A DNA stretch of 64,000 bases from Mycoplasma anserisalpingitidis (lineage in GTDB: Bacteria > Bacillota_I > Bacilli_A > Mycoplasmatales > Metamycoplasmataceae), in contig NZ_CP041663.1 of assembly GCF_007858495.1 (NCBI RefSeq), forward strand, positions 744,001 to 808,000. The letters are read 5' to 3'. This document shows, in pieces, positions 1 to 11,271 of the stretch. Under the pieces are notes generated by a model. That model was not told the origin of the DNA, ran no database searches, and saw nothing but the letters and a program-made list of their open reading frames with translations. Within the stretch, counting starts at the first letter, position 1; each line of letters starts with the position of its first letter. Made by a program: the position numbers and the translations under genes.

Positions 1-4
1 ATTT

Positions 5-973
5 ATGCTAGAAAAAGAATATTGATACTTACAAAACAGTTTTTTTTCTTGAACTGGTTTTAAATTGACAGGTGATACTTTTGGTGGGATTAGTAAAATA
101 ATTTTCTATATTTTTACCGCTTTAATATTTCTTACAATGATTTTATTGTGATTGTTTAGAGATAAAATAAGAATCTATTATAACCGTAGTAGTATTAATG
201 TTAGAAGAAGAAATTTACTAATCAGATTAGCTGGTTCATTCACAATAATCTTTATGATTTTTAGAACAAGCGTTCTGATTATTTATCACTTTCCTAAAAG
301 TTGAGAAATTTTACCATTACATTTTTGTCGTTTAATTTGTTTATTTATTGGTTTAATTTTACTTTTTAATAAAATAAAGTATTTTAAATACATCGCTTTC
401 TTTGCGATTTTTGGTTCTATTTTAGCAATGTCACTTCCGGATTTTGCAAATAAGTATCAAGCAGATTTTAATGGTGCAGTATTTGGTAAAGAATATATCA
501 AAGGACAAACATATAGTTTTGCCTTGTTCATAGATAATTATCATTATTGAGACTACATTCTAATTCACAGTTATTTGGCTATTGTTTCATCTACATTGAT
601 GATTTTATATCCATTCAAATACAAAGTAAAAGATTTTGTTAAAACAATAATCTTCTTTGGTTCACTTTGCACACTTTTCTTCGTTATAAATGCACTAACG
701 GGACATTTTGCTCCATTGCAATGAAAGAGTAATTATTTTTATACAGGAATAGATCAAATTAATAATTTTTCAAAATTATTACCCCCAATAACAAAATGAC
801 CATTTATTTTTATAGCAGAGTTTATTTTAGGTTTTATTTTTGTAACATTAGCAACCATTTTACATATAGTGCTTGCTAATGTTAAAGTAAATTTAGATAA
901 CGGAATTAAATTATTTAAAATTCAAAAAACATTTACCTTTAAGGAATTCTTCGAAAGAAGTCAAAATAGTTAA
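5..973 (+). CDS. TMEM164/YwaF-like integral membrane protein
   Basis: About 322 residues, with TAA at 971-973 and several TGA codons read as Trp. The protein has about six or seven hydrophobic segments. A central LPLHFC motif lies inside a membrane segment, which is the mark of the YwaF/TMEM164 (TIGR02206) family of polytopic membrane proteins of unknown function. ATG at position 5 is the first available start, but the window begins four bases upstream, so the ribosome site cannot be seen and the gene may start further out. A good terminator follows directly, so it is probably the last gene of its unit. Family assignment is fairly secure; the function is unknown. Confidence 0.7.
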
Positions 974-975
974 TT

Positions 976-994
976 AGCACTATGTGCTTTTTTA
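976..994 (+). terminator. Rho-independent terminator after the YwaF-like gene
   Basis: AGCAC (976-980) pairs with GTGCT (984-988) around a three-base loop and is followed by a T run. It separates the first gene from the dnaX operon. Confidence 0.75.
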
Positions 995-1104
995 TTCACT
1001 TTTTAGAAAATATGAAAAAAATTTTTATATATTTTATTTATTTTGTCTTTATTAAAATTTTAAATATTTTATTATTTATAATATTAAAATAACAAGGAGA
1101 AAAC

Positions 1105-3309
1105 GTGAGCTATAAATCGTTATATAGAAAGTATAGACCTGTAAATTTTGATGAAGTTAAAGGACAAGATCACATTGTTAAAACTTTAAAAAATATTGTT
1201 TTAAGCAGAAAAATAACACATGCTTACATTTTTAGTGGTCCAAGAGGAACCGGTAAAACATCAATTGCTAAAATTTTTGCTAATGTGTTGAATTGTATGC
1301 ACGATGAGGATATTACTAAAATTTGTAGCATTTGCCTTAAAAATATAAATAATTCTTTAGATATCATCGAAATGGATGCAGCCTCAAATAACGGTGTAGA
1401 TGAAATTAGAGATCTAAAAAATAAGATTGAATTATTACCTGTTCAAGGAAGATACAAAGTTTATATTATTGATGAGGTTCATATGCTTTCTAAGAGTGCT
1501 TTCAATGCACTTCTTAAAACTTTAGAAGAACCTCCAAAACATGTTATTTTTATTCTAGCAACAACTGATCCTCAAAAAATTCCTGCAACGATTCTTTCGC
1601 GTGCTCAAAGATTCAATTTCAAAAGAATTTCACAAAATGAAATTTTTACTCAACTTTGTTATGTTGCAAATCAAGAAGGTATAAGTTTCGAGGAACAAGC
1701 TCTGAAATTAATTTCTCGTTTAGCTAATGGTGGTTTAAGGGATGCTTTGTCCTTGTTTGACCAAGTCGCTGCATATAGTAATGGTGATATTAAACAAAAA
1801 GATGTTTTAGTTTCGTTTGGTTTAATTTCCAATAAAAATGCAATACAACTTTTAAATTCTATTTCTAGAGGTAATATAACGACTTCTATTGATATTTTCA
1901 ATTCACTTAGAGATTCTGGTATGGAAGCCAATTCTCTAATTGATACACTTTTTAGTGTTGTTAAAGACTGAATAATTTTTAGAAGAACTAGGGATGAATC
2001 GACCTTAGAAATACTTTCTATTGATGAAGTTGAATTATTAAAATTACAAGAAATTTTTGCCTTTGAATTTTTGGATCAAATCAATGAGTGGATGCCTAAA
2101 ATCAAAAACTCAGAAGTTCCCTTCCAAGTTTGTGAAATTTTTGTGCTTCAAACTTGTGGTATAAGACAAAGATTAAATAAAGAAACTGTTGTTTCAAACA
2201 TGGGTGGAACCTATGATGTTGAAATTTTGTCAAGAGTCGAAGAAATGATTAATCAAGCTATACAACGCCAAAATGAAAAAATTAAGGAATTAAAGTATAA
2301 TCATGAAAACTTTGACTTTAATAATGATGATGCTACAACATTTGAAAAAGGATTAAAATTTGAAAGTCATTCAATGAAGGATAAAATTGAATCAAAAATT
2401 GAAGAAATGAGAAAACAGGAAGTTGAAGAACAATACACTGAAACAGATTTTGAAGATGAGTTCGGAAGCTCTGATGACTTTTCTCTTGAAAACTTTATTG
2501 AATCTCAAAAAAACATTAATGAGCAAGCAAATAGCTTAAATGACATTTTAAGCAGAAATGTTGATGATTTAGAATCGACTTTAACTACAGAAATGAGTAA
2601 GACAACCCAGTTATTCTATGAATACAACGAAAATGAAGCAGATCTTAATGAAATTCAAAATAGAGTTATTCAAGAAAACGAGTCTCAAAATGATAAATTG
2701 ATTACAACTCAAGAAATTTCACTATACAACGAAATTTTAGATACGAATCACCATGATGACAAAACTTTAATTTTAGATATAAGTAAAATAAGAAAAACAA
2801 ATCATGATATTAAAAAACTTAATGATCAAGATGATAGAAAGATATCAACCTTTGTTAGTTTCGCGAAGGGATCGCGTGAGTATGTTGAAGATTATAGACG
2901 TAGACAAAAGAAGATTGACGAACTAAAAAGTGAATATAGAGATTTCACAGAACAAATTAATTTATTCTTAAATACAAAAATAGGTTCAGGAGATGATAAA
3001 CACATTTACCTTGTTACAAATGATCCCTATACGCTTAAGATGTTGGAGAGGGAAAAACACGGAAAATGATTCCAAAGTTTTATAAGAAAATTTTTTGGTA
3101 AAAATTTAAGAATTTTTGTAGCCTTAAGACCTGAATGAGACAATTTATTAGCTCAATATCGTAGTTTGAGTAACGAAGAAATTAATTTTTATAAGTCAAA
3201 AACGGTTGAACCATTAGATGGAGACGAACTTCACGATAATGATTATGCCGAAAAAAATGTAACTGGTATTTTTGGTACTGGAATTAAAGTAATCAAAGAA
3301 AAGAGGTAA
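1105..3309 (+). CDS. dnaX: DNA polymerase III subunits gamma/tau
   Basis: A 734-residue clamp-loader ATPase. It starts with GTG, placed by the AAGGAGA ribosome site at 1094-1100. The Walker A motif GPRGTGKTS is at residues 45-53, a partial zinc knuckle (C64, C74, C77) lies between, Walker B is IIDEVH (about 121-126), and sensor 1 ILATTDP precedes LSRAQRF, where most family members have SRCQRF. An acidic, low-complexity tau-like tail follows the AAA+ core. Two or more TGA codons (for example 1969-1971) are Trp. It loads the DnaN clamp for the PolC replicase, which is encoded at 53486-57853. It heads the operon dnaX-ybaB-recR-tmk-holB-rsmI. A -10 box TATAAT lies at 1077-1082. Confidence 0.95.
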
Positions 3310-3312
3310 ACT

Positions 3313-3600
3313 ATGAATCCAGAAATGTTAAAAAGATTAAGAAAAATGCAAACAGAATTGGAAAAGAAACAAAAAGAATTTAATAAAAAAGAATTCACTA
3401 TTGAAAAACAAGGTGTTAAAATTGTTGCTTCAGGAAATAAAAAACTTGTTTCAATTTCTATTGATGAAATGTTGATAGATCCCGATGATAAAGATTTGAT
3501 AGAGGACTTAATTGTTGTTGCTTGAAACGAATTAATTGATGAAATTGAAGAAGCAGAAGAAGAATTAGCTCCTGCTATGCCTAATGGATTGCCATTTTAA
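3313..3600 (+). CDS. YbaB/EbfC family nucleoid-associated protein
   Basis: A 95-residue protein starting four bases after the dnaX stop, with an AGAGG site just before it. It has a long N-terminal charged helix (LKRLRKMQTELEKKQ), then the conserved VKIVASGNKKLVSISID strand region and an acidic C-terminal helix ending in Met/Pro-rich residues. This matches YbaB/EbfC, a small dimeric DNA-binding protein typically encoded between dnaX and recR. The same order here supports the call. One in-frame TGA (Trp) lies near position 3523. Confidence 0.9.
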
Positions 3601-3609
3601 TTAACAAAA

Positions 3610-4197
3610 ATGAATAGCAAAATTAAAGCTATTGAAGAAGCAATAGAAAAAATAAAAAAGATTGATAATTTAACAACTAAACAAGCTGAAAAAATAGTGA
3701 ATTGAATTATCGAAACTGATGAAAAGCATGTGCTTGACGTTTCAAATGCTTTTATGGAACTTAAAAGAAAAATTAAGTATTGTTCGCTATGTGGTTATCA
3801 AACTGAAGAACAAAGATGTTTAATATGTACTGATAACTCAAGAAGTAATGTTTTATTTATCGTTGAAAATTCTAAAGTTATAAATAAGATGGAAAAAGCG
3901 AATATTTATGATGGTAAATACTTTATTTTTAATAAAGTAATTTCCGATGAAAAATCTTTAGATGAATCAAATGAATTGATTGAAAAATTAATTTTTTATG
4001 CTAAAGATTTTGAGGAAGTTATCATTGGAATAAGTCCTACTTTAGGTGGAGAATTAACTAGTCAAATTTTGAAGAAATATTTAAAAGAAAATAATATAAA
4101 AGTTTCTCAATTGGCGATTGGTTTACCAGTGGGCGCTAGTGTTGATTACATTGATACAATAACTTTAGAACAATCAATCAGAAATAGAACTAAATAA
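3610..4197 (+). CDS. recR: Recombination mediator RecR
   Basis: 195 residues. An N-terminal helical region leads to a C4 zinc finger (CSLCGYQTEEQRCLIC, from residue 58) and then a Toprim domain beginning VLFIVENSKV, ending with a GLPVGASVDYIDTITL segment. RecR forms a ring and acts with RecO/RecF in loading RecA at gaps. The ATG at 3610 has no strong ribosome site; it lies ten bases after the ybaB stop, so translation is probably coupled. One TGA (Trp) near residue 34 splits the frame under the standard code. Position after ybaB is the usual bacterial arrangement. Confidence 0.92.
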
Positions 4198-4217
4198 TAT
4201 CGGAGGATTAACTAATT

Positions 4218-4865
4218 ATGTTCATAACGTTTGAAGGTTTAGATGGGTCTGGTAAAACAACTTTAATTAATATGTTGGTTGAATATATTAAAGAAAATTA
4301 TTCTAATATTCATTACATTTTAACTAGAGAACCGGGTGGGAAAGATATTAAAATGGCTGAAAAAATAAGACAGCTAATTTTAAGCAAAGAATCTGAACTT
4401 AGTCCTAAATCTGAAGCATTACTATACTCAGCTAGTCGTAGAATTCACTTAGAAAAAGTAATTTGACCAGCATTAGAAAAAAATAAGTTAGTCTTATGTG
4501 ACCGCTACATTGATAGTTTTTATGCTTATCAAGGTTTTGGTAGAAATTTAGGAATTCAATATGTTGAAGAAATTACCGAACTAATTATTGAAAAAACTTA
4601 TCCAGATATTACAGTGTTTTTTGATATTAATCCTGAAGAGTCTAAAAAAAGACGTCTTGCAAATCGTTTATTCGACGATCGTATGGAAGATGAGTCTGAT
4701 GAATTTCACAAAAAAATTTATCACGGATATCAATTTTTGATTGAACGCGACCCCAAAAGATTTGTTGTTGTTGATGCGACTAAATCTGTTCAAGAAGTAT
4801 TCAATCAAATGATCAAAAAATTATTAAGTAATGACAAATTTATGGATTTTGTAAATGCTAAATAA
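4218..4865 (+). CDS. tmk: Thymidylate kinase
   Basis: 215 residues, ATG preceded by CGGAGGA. The P-loop GLDGSGKTT is at residues 7-15, followed by the TREPGG loop and the DRY motif ([13 protein letters not shown]), all characteristic of dTMP kinase, which makes dTDP from dTMP. The LID region carries arginines ([17 protein letters not shown]). A TGA codon at 4464 is Trp. It overlaps the next gene by 11 bases, so the two are translationally coupled. Confidence 0.95.
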
Positions 4866-5790
4866 ACAAACAAAAAAAATAATTGATAATATTTTTAGCT
4901 CTAAAAGGATATCTCATTGTTTTCTAATTAATTCCCAAAGAGGATATGATAATGATAAAGTCATTATTTATTTACTAAACCAATTAAATAACTCTAGCAT
5001 AAAATCACTAAATAATATTTCTGAAAGATATAATAATATCTTTGTTATAGAACAAAATGAAAATAATAATATCTCAAAGGATGATTTAATTGATGCATTT
5101 GACAAATTAAATTATACTTCTGCTGTTAAAAACCAAGAAAAGATACTAGTAATTAAAAATATTGAATGTGCTAGTGTCAATGCTATAAATGCAGTATTAA
5201 AAAGGATTGAAGATCCAAATAATAAAACAAAAATAATTTTATCTACAAATAAATTTTATTTTGTCATTGAAACTATTAGATCTAGGTCACAAATTATTAA
5301 TGTGAAAAGTGATTCGAGAAATAATTTATTAGAGACGTTAAGAGATATTGATGTTGTTAAATGAGTCGCCGTAATTTATTCAAATATTTTTAATGACTAT
5401 GATGTTGCTAAAAAATACATTAGTGATGATTGATATCAACTAATTGAAGAAATTTATGAAAACTTATTAAATTCTTTAGATAATCCATCAACTCTCTATG
5501 TTTATCTCTCTGGTTTGCTCACAAAAAAAGAAATTGAAAAAAATATTTTTGTCATAAAAATTCTAATTTTCTTTATTTCAGCTGTTGCAAACACTAATAT
5601 TGCTAAATCCTCTGATCCACTTTATGCTAAAACTATGAGTTTAAGTAATAAAATGAGAACGAAAGGTATTAAGTTATCAAAATTCATAGTTGTTGGAAGC
5701 GAATTTATAGATAAATTAACAAGTGCTTTAAATTTTGATATTCAAAAAGAAAAAATGCTAGTTGAATTAATGGAGCTATATGACAAATAA
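4855..5790 (+). CDS. holB: DNA polymerase III subunit delta' (clamp-loader)
   Basis: 311 residues, starting inside the end of tmk (11-base overlap). The fold resembles the clamp-loader AAA+ family: KRISHCFLINSQRG at the place of the Walker A loop, IKNIECASVNAINAVLKRIEDP matching the helper region, IILSTN as sensor 1 and IRSRSQII as the SRC motif. The P-loop has no GxxxxGK[ST], as expected for delta', which does not hydrolyse ATP. The position directly after tmk is the common Firmicute/Mollicute order. TGA codons at 5362 and 5431 are Trp. Divergent at sequence level, so the call rests partly on context. Confidence 0.85.
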
Positions 5791-6508
5791 AATTTATATA
5801 GTAGGTACTCCTATTGGAAATATGGAAGATATAACATTAAGAGCATTAAGAATTTTAAAAGAAGTTGATATTATTGCTTGTGAAGATGTTAGAGTAACAA
5901 AAAAACTTTTAGACAGATATGATATAACTAATAAAAAATTAGTTACTTATAATAATTTTAATGAAGAAACAACATCAAACTATTTATTGAAGCAATACGA
6001 AGAAGGTTTAAATATTGCTTTAGTTTCTGATGCAGGAATGCCTGTTATGTCCGACCCTGGTTTTGAATTAATTAAGAAATGTTACCAACATAATATTAAT
6101 GTTGAAATTATTCCTGGAGTTAATGCTGCAGTTACAACTTTTGTTATGTCTAACTTAGATAATAATTTTACTTTTAAAGGCTTTATTAAAGATAAGTCAC
6201 AGCAAAGAATAAATCAACTAAAGTCGTTAGAATTCGGAACTTATATTTTTTATGTTTCGCCTCATAAATTAATCGACACGTTAAAAGACATAAATCAAGT
6301 GTTTAATGGAGAAGAAAAATTATTTTTAGCTAAAGAGTTAACTAAAATGCATGAAGAGTTTTTTAGAGGTAATTCAATAGAAATTATTGATATACTAAAT
6401 AAAAGAGAAGCGATTAAAGGTGAATATACACTTGTATTAAGTTTTAAGAAAAATAAAAAAGAAAAAGTTAACAAATATATTAATCTTAAACAAAAAATCA
6501 TGCACTAA
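5780..6508 (+). CDS. rsmI: 16S rRNA 2'-O-ribose C1402 methyltransferase
   Basis: 242 residues, overlapping holB by 11 bases. It opens with KIYIVGTPIGNMEDITLRAL, a signature of RsmI (tetrapyrrole-methylase fold), followed by CEDVRVTKKLLDRYDI, LVSDAGMPVMSDPG and EIIPGVNAAVTTFVMS, the SAM-binding and active-site elements. RsmI modifies C1402 in the decoding centre of 16S rRNA. It is the last gene of the dnaX operon and ends within the stem of a strong terminator. Confidence 0.95.
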   Translation: MTNKIYIVGTPIGNMEDITLRALRILKEVDIIACEDVRVTKKLLDRYDITNKKLVTYNNFNEETTSNYLLKQYEEGLNIALVSDAGMPVMSDPGFELIKKCYQHNINVEIIPGVNAAVTTFVMSNLDNNFTFKGFIKDKSQQRINQLKSLEFGTYIFYVSPHKLIDTLKDINQVFNGEEKLFLAKELTKMHEEFFRGNSIEIIDILNKREAIKGEYTLVLSFKKNKKEKVNKYINLKQKIMH

Positions 6509-6521
6509 GCATGATTTTTTT
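6497..6521 (+). terminator. Terminator after rsmI
   Basis: ATCATGC (6497-6503) pairs perfectly with GCATGAT (6509-6515), with a five-base loop containing the rsmI stop codon region, then a run of T. It lies between two convergent units (rsmI and the alcohol dehydrogenase). Confidence 0.85.
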
Positions 6522-6528
6522 GCATTAT

Positions 6529-7578
6529 TTATTTTCTATAGTCAATTACAGCACGACCGATGAATTCACCTTTTTGTAATTTATCAAAGATGTCAGCAAC
6601 TTCGTCAAGTTTTACAACTTTAGTAACTTCAGATTTAACCTTACCTTCAGCTGCATATTGTAAAGCTTCTTTTAAATCAAGTCTTGTACCCACAATTGAT
6701 CCAACCAATTCTCTTTGGAATAACACTGTTCAGAATACAGAAACTTTAACATTGTCTTGACCTGAAGCATCTTTAGAAGGTAACCCAACAAGAACTTGAC
6801 GTCCACCACGACGTAACATTTCCATACCTTGTTCAGCAGCTTGTGTAGCAACTGATGTATTAATTACAGCATGTGCTCCACCACCTGTCACTTCAATTAA
6901 TTTCTTAATTCAATCTGGATCTTTTCTTGAGTTGAATGCATATTCAGCACCTGATTTAAGTGCTAATTCGCATTTTTCATCACTAAGATCAATTCCAATT
7001 GGACGGTATCCCATTGCTTTAGCATATTGAATTGCTAATTGACCTAATCCTCCAACTCCGATAACTGCCATTCAGTATCCTGGACGAGCTTTAGCTCTTT
7101 TGATTGCTTTATATGTTGTTACCCCAGCACAAACAATAGGTGCTCCAGTAATTAAATCTAATTCTTTAGGAACGATTGCAACGTAATCTTCATGTCCGAT
7201 AGCATATTCACCATATGAACCGTCTTTAGTATATGCTGACATATTTTGGTTAGGACATAATGTTTCTTCACCTTGTAAACAAAATTCACATGCACCACAT
7301 GCATCGTGTAATCAAGCTAAACATACACGATCACCAACTTTTAAGTGTGTACATCCTTCACCTAATTCTGTAACGATACCAATTCCTTCATGTCCAGGAA
7401 TTAATGGGTATTTAGGTTCTACTAATCAATCGAAATTAGCAGCATGTAAATCTGTATGACAGATTCCTGATGTTTCCATTTTAATTAATACTTCTTTGTA
7501 TTTTGGTTTTGGAATTTCTACTTCTTCCACCGCCCAATTTTTAGGTGAGCGAACCACAAAAGCTTTCATTTTTGCCAT
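6529..7578 (-). CDS. adhP: Zinc-dependent alcohol dehydrogenase (AdhP type)
   Basis: 349 residues of the medium-chain dehydrogenase family, likely interconverting ethanol and acetaldehyde with NAD(H). Catalytic zinc ligands C40 and H63 (GHEG) are present, and the structural zinc cluster C94, C97, C100, C108 (CGACEFC...C) is complete. The Rossmann motif [16 protein letters not shown] is intact. The start ATG at 7578 is set by a GGAGG site nine bases upstream; a second ATG three codons in is possible. It is a single-gene unit. An aldehyde dehydrogenase occurs elsewhere in the window (48792-50072), but the two are not linked. Confidence 0.93.
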
Positions 7579-7723
7579 AATAAAAAACCTCCAAGTTAAG
7601 CTTTAATTCTATACATTTAAATTATACTAGTCATTTTTTTAAAATGCTTTTGTATCTAGAAAACAAGCATATAATATGAAAACAATCTCAATAAGAGGAT
7701 GCTAATTTAGTTAGTTTTAAATT

Positions 7724-7760
7724 AAAAAATACAGACTCCTTTATAAGAATTTGTATTTTT
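7724..7760 (-). terminator. Terminator after the nitroreductase gene
   Basis: On the minus strand AAAATACA pairs with TGTATTTT (plus coordinates about 7752-7759 and 7726-7733) around an 18-base loop and is followed by T residues. It begins five bases after the nitroreductase stop. Confidence 0.6.
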
Positions 7761-7764
7761 AATT

Positions 7765-8370
7765 TTATTTAATTTCCTCAATTACTTTAGATTCTTCCAA
7801 TCTTTGTTTTGGCGTTTTGGATATTTGATTAAAGTCATTTTTATCTCTATAACCCATCGCCAAACCTAAAACAGGCATATATCCATCAAGTTTAAGAATT
7901 TCCTTGTATTGTTTTGCATCAATTCCTTCCATTGGTGTAGAATCAATATTCATTGTTCCTAAAGCAGCTAATATAAATCCCATAGCAAGGTAAACTTGAT
8001 TTTTATATCATGCTTTTGCAGCATCATCTGAAGTTTTAATCACATTTTCGTAGTAAGGAACCACACCTGGATGCAAGTTTGCATGCATATGATTTTCATA
8101 GATTGACAAATCATCTACCCTGCTTAAAACTATTAGATGACTTGCGTTTTTAACACGTTCTGCATTATTCATCGAAACTGTCGATAATTTTTCTTTAAGA
8201 TCCTGATTAGAAATAATTGTGAATTTTCAAGGTTGTCCATTAATTGAAGATGGCGAAAGTCTTAAAATTTCCTTGATTTTTTTAATATCTTCTTCAGAAA
8301 TTTTTTTACTTGGATCGTACATCTTAGTTGTATATCTATTTTGTGCAATTTTTAAAAAGTCAAAATCCAT
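7765..8370 (-). CDS. Nitroreductase-family FMN oxidoreductase
   Basis: 201 residues. The N-terminal [20 protein letters not shown] followed by [15 protein letters not shown] is the FMN-phosphate and isoalloxazine-binding start of NfsB-like nitroreductases; the C-terminal part has [14 protein letters not shown] and [10 protein letters not shown], also typical. These enzymes reduce nitro- or quinone compounds with NAD(P)H; the natural substrate is not readable here. Start ATG at 8370 has an AAAGGA site upstream. One TGA is Trp at residue 51 region (GQPWKF is encoded by TGA-free codons in part; AWYKN carries another). Single-gene unit with its own terminator. Confidence 0.88.
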
Positions 8371-8501
8371 ATTTAATATCCTTTCTTTAGTAAACTTAAA
8401 AACTTGTTATTCTATACATTTTTAAGTTATTTTTTAAACTTTTTGCATTATGTATGCTTTATTATTATATTATTTTTTTTAATTTCAGAAGATAATTAAA
8501 T

Positions 8502-8533
8502 AAAAAAATAGCAGACCGTTATATAGAGTGCTA
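8502..8533 (-). terminator. Terminator of the tyrS-DJ-1 unit
   Basis: On the minus strand TAGCA (8533-8529) pairs with TGCTA (8513-8509), followed by a run of T. It starts directly after the DJ-1/PfpI stop codon. Confidence 0.7.
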
Positions 8534-9091
8534 CTATTTTGTTTTCATACCAAATGAGACTTGCTTGAATAGTTCTTCACCAAAATTGTGTCTAATTATC
8601 TCTAATCCTAAGTCAATTGCAGCTGCAGCACAGCGACCCGTGATTAAATGATTGTTTGAGTTTGTAACAAGATTTTCATTTCTGTTTTTACCTGTTTTTT
8701 CTTTCAATTCAATAGGATCACTAAACATAGGGAATGAACTATATGAAATCTCTGGATCAATAATGCCTGTATCATATAATGCATTTGGCCCATCACAGAT
8801 TGCATAGATATCTTTATCTTGATTTTTAAATTCTCTAATGACATCCAAAGCTCTTTGGTTCGTTCTTAAAGATTTGGCTGCCGGACCACCAGGAACGAAA
8901 ATAGCATCAAATTCATTGAAATCAACTTTAGTTTGAGCATTAATTTCATAGGTTCCATATTGACTTAATACATGATTTTTATCTGGATTATAGTAAGTAA
9001 AAGTTGCTTTCTTGCTTCGCGACAAACAAGATAAAACACCAGTTAATTCGACATCATTAAATCCATCTAATGTAATAACTAATAACTTCAT
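8534..9091 (-). CDS. DJ-1/PfpI family protein
   Basis: 185 residues with the class I glutamine amidotransferase-like flavodoxin fold. The nucleophile elbow is AICDGPNALYDTG with C99, the helper glutamate is E15 (FNDVELTG), and the FVPGGPAAKSL loop is present. This is the DJ-1/ThiJ/PfpI superfamily: members act as stress-protection proteins, glyoxalases or deglycases. The exact reaction cannot be assigned. It starts eight bases after the membrane-protein gene upstream and is the last gene of the unit that includes tyrS. Confidence 0.88.
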   Translation of the reverse strand: MKLLVITLDGFNDVELTGVLSCLSRSKKATFTYYNPDKNHVLSQYGTYEINAQTKVDFNEFDAIFVPGGPAAKSLRTNQRALDVIREFKNQDKDIYAICDGPNALYDTGIIDPEISYSSFPMFSDPIELKEKTGKNRNENLVTNSNNHLITGRCAAAAIDLGLEIIRHNFGEELFKQVSFGMKTK

Positions 9092-9099
9092 TTAATAAA

Positions 9100-10011
9100 C
9101 TAAGCCTTTCTTCTTATAACTTTTCTTCAAACCAATATTAATATAATTAAAAATGGCAATAAATATATTAAAAAGAATGATACTATAAATACTTTTATTC
9201 ATAATTTATGTTCTTTTGATTTAGCTTCCATAACTGAACTTGTTATTTGGGAATAGTCATCTCCAAGTAAACCTGAAATCTCCAATAGTCTTTTTTTATC
9301 AAAAGTAAAGAAAATAAAGTAGATGGCAAGAACTAAACCTAAAAATATTAAACTGAGAATTAGAAATAGTTCAATATTATTGTTATATCAGTTATTTAAC
9401 ATATTTCTAATATTCCACTCGACAGTAATGTTTAGCATATTTATGTCTAAAATAAGATTGTTATTTTTCAAGACAAAATAGTTATACAACAAGAAAGTTA
9501 TTAAAATAAATAAACCATAAAAAACTTCAATAAATATTACAGCTCATAAAATTCTAACTGAACGAATACTTATGTTTCTATAAGTTGTGTGAAACAATAC
9601 TTTAGCTGATGAGTCGCCATTAGCATAGCTTTCCCGCATACGAGCTACAGCGGATTTTCAACCCATAAATTCTATTATAGCTTTTGTAGTATAGAAAAGA
9701 GAGAAAATTAAAGTTATCCCAAATAAAACGTAGTAACCAGTATAACTAGTAACAAAATTTTGTTGAATGATGTTTTGTTGAGATAATGATAAAAAAGTAA
9801 TCACTAAAATAGATGTTAATAAAATAATTAATCAGAATGACATTGAAAAAAATTTAAATTTCTTTTCTCTTGTAATTATTCTGTAAGTTCGTGAATTTAA
9901 TACACCTTCTGGATCTTTTTTAAGGTACGATGTAGATAAAACTTGATTGTTTATACTATTATTTTCAACTATTCTAATATCACTTGTATCTTCAAGAGGT
10001 TTTCTATCCAT
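9100..10011 (-). CDS. Multi-span membrane protein of unknown function
   Basis: 303 residues, start ATG at 10011 with a GAAAGGAGA site. A hydrophilic N-terminus of about 55 residues is followed by two hydrophobic segments, a cytoplasmic stretch with a conserved-looking FMGWKSAVARMRESYANGDSSA, then two pairs of hydrophobic segments and a short basic tail (VWRKVIRRKA). I do not recognise the family with confidence; it resembles uncharacterised membrane proteins common in mycoplasmas (possibly the MSC_0882 family). It lies 29 bases after the tyrS stop and is likely co-transcribed with tyrS and the DJ-1 gene. Several TGA codons are Trp. Confidence 0.75.
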
Positions 10012-10040
10012 ATATTCTCCTTTCTAACTAAATTATATTA

Positions 10041-11270
10041 TTAAATAATTTCCAATATAAAGATTTGTTTCTTACCTTTATTAATAATTGCATATTTACC
10101 ATCAAATAATTCTGATGAAATCTTGCTGTCTTCATCAACATAGTTAAAGTTTAATTTTAATGATTTGTTTTGAATAAATTCTCTAACTTCTCTTTTAGAT
10201 TTGAACACTTCATTTTTCATTAATTCTTCAATTAGACTAGTATTATTTTTAACTTTTAATACTTTAAAATGATCAATCATATTTTCAAATTCATTCAAGC
10301 TTAATGAAGTTATGTCAAATTTGGGGTTAAAAATGAATTGAGATAAATTATATGATTTTTGCGCTTCATCATAACCATGAATATCTTTAACTACTTCAAA
10401 AGCTAAAATTCTTTGAGCATTTTGTAACACTGGATTTTCAAAATGTTTTTTAACAATATCTTTGATCTTGCTGATTTCTAAAGAAGTTAATCAAAGAAGT
10501 AATTTTTCAATTTGTGAATCTGGTTGGTTAAATAAGAATTGATATAAATTATATGGAGAGTTCATTTTCTTATCAAGTCATAAACTACCACCACCAGTTG
10601 ATTTACCAAATTTATTACCATTTTCATCTGTTAATAAATTAAGTGTAATTCCAACAGCGTCCGGATTTTCACATTTTTTACTAATGATTTCTAATCCAGT
10701 TGTTATATTACCTCATTGATCAGATCCACCTACTTGAATTTTAGTGTTATGTAACTTATAAAGTTGATAAAAGTCTCATCCTTGAATTAATTGATATGAA
10801 AATTCTGTAAAACTAATACCATTTTCTAGTCTTGAAGAAACCACATCTTTAGACAACATATAGTTAATACTGATTAATTTTCCAACTTCTCTTAAGAAGT
10901 ATAAGATATTCATGTCTTTATAAAAATCATAATTATCAACAACCTCAATATCGAATTTAGAGAGTTGTTTTCTTATTTTTGCTTTATTGTTTTCCAAGGT
11001 TTGAGAGTCTAATAAATTTCTTTCAGTGTTTCTACCAGAAGGATCGCCAATCATTCCTGTAGCACCACCGACAACCATAATTGGTGTGAAACCAGCTTGT
11101 TTAAATCTTTGAAGAGTTTTTATTTGAATGTAGTTACCTAAATGCAAACTTTGAGCAGTTGGGTCAAAACCAATATAAACTTTAGAACCTTTTTCAAGTG
11201 AATTGAACTTTTCTTCACTTGAGATATTTTTTAAAATTCCACGTTCCTTTAATTCTTTTAATATATCCAT
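10041..11270 (-). CDS. tyrS: Tyrosyl-tRNA synthetase
   Basis: 409 residues. The class Ia signature appears as FDPTAQSLHLGNYIQ (HLGN in place of HIGH), and the second signature as KFGKS followed by TGGGSLWLDK. The C-terminal S4-like domain (KNEVFKSKREVREFIQNKSLKLN) binds tRNA. The enzyme charges tRNA-Tyr. The region around the S4 domain and the catalytic core are joined through several TGA Trp codons. It follows the tRNA-binding-domain gene with one base between them, so the two genes are co-translated. Confidence 0.95.
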
Positions 11271-11271
11271 A

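Noticed and set aside
1969-3060. Apparent gene breaks at TGA codons in dnaX and many other genes
   Set aside because: TGA falls at family Trp positions all through the window, so these are whole genes under code 4 and not pseudogenes.
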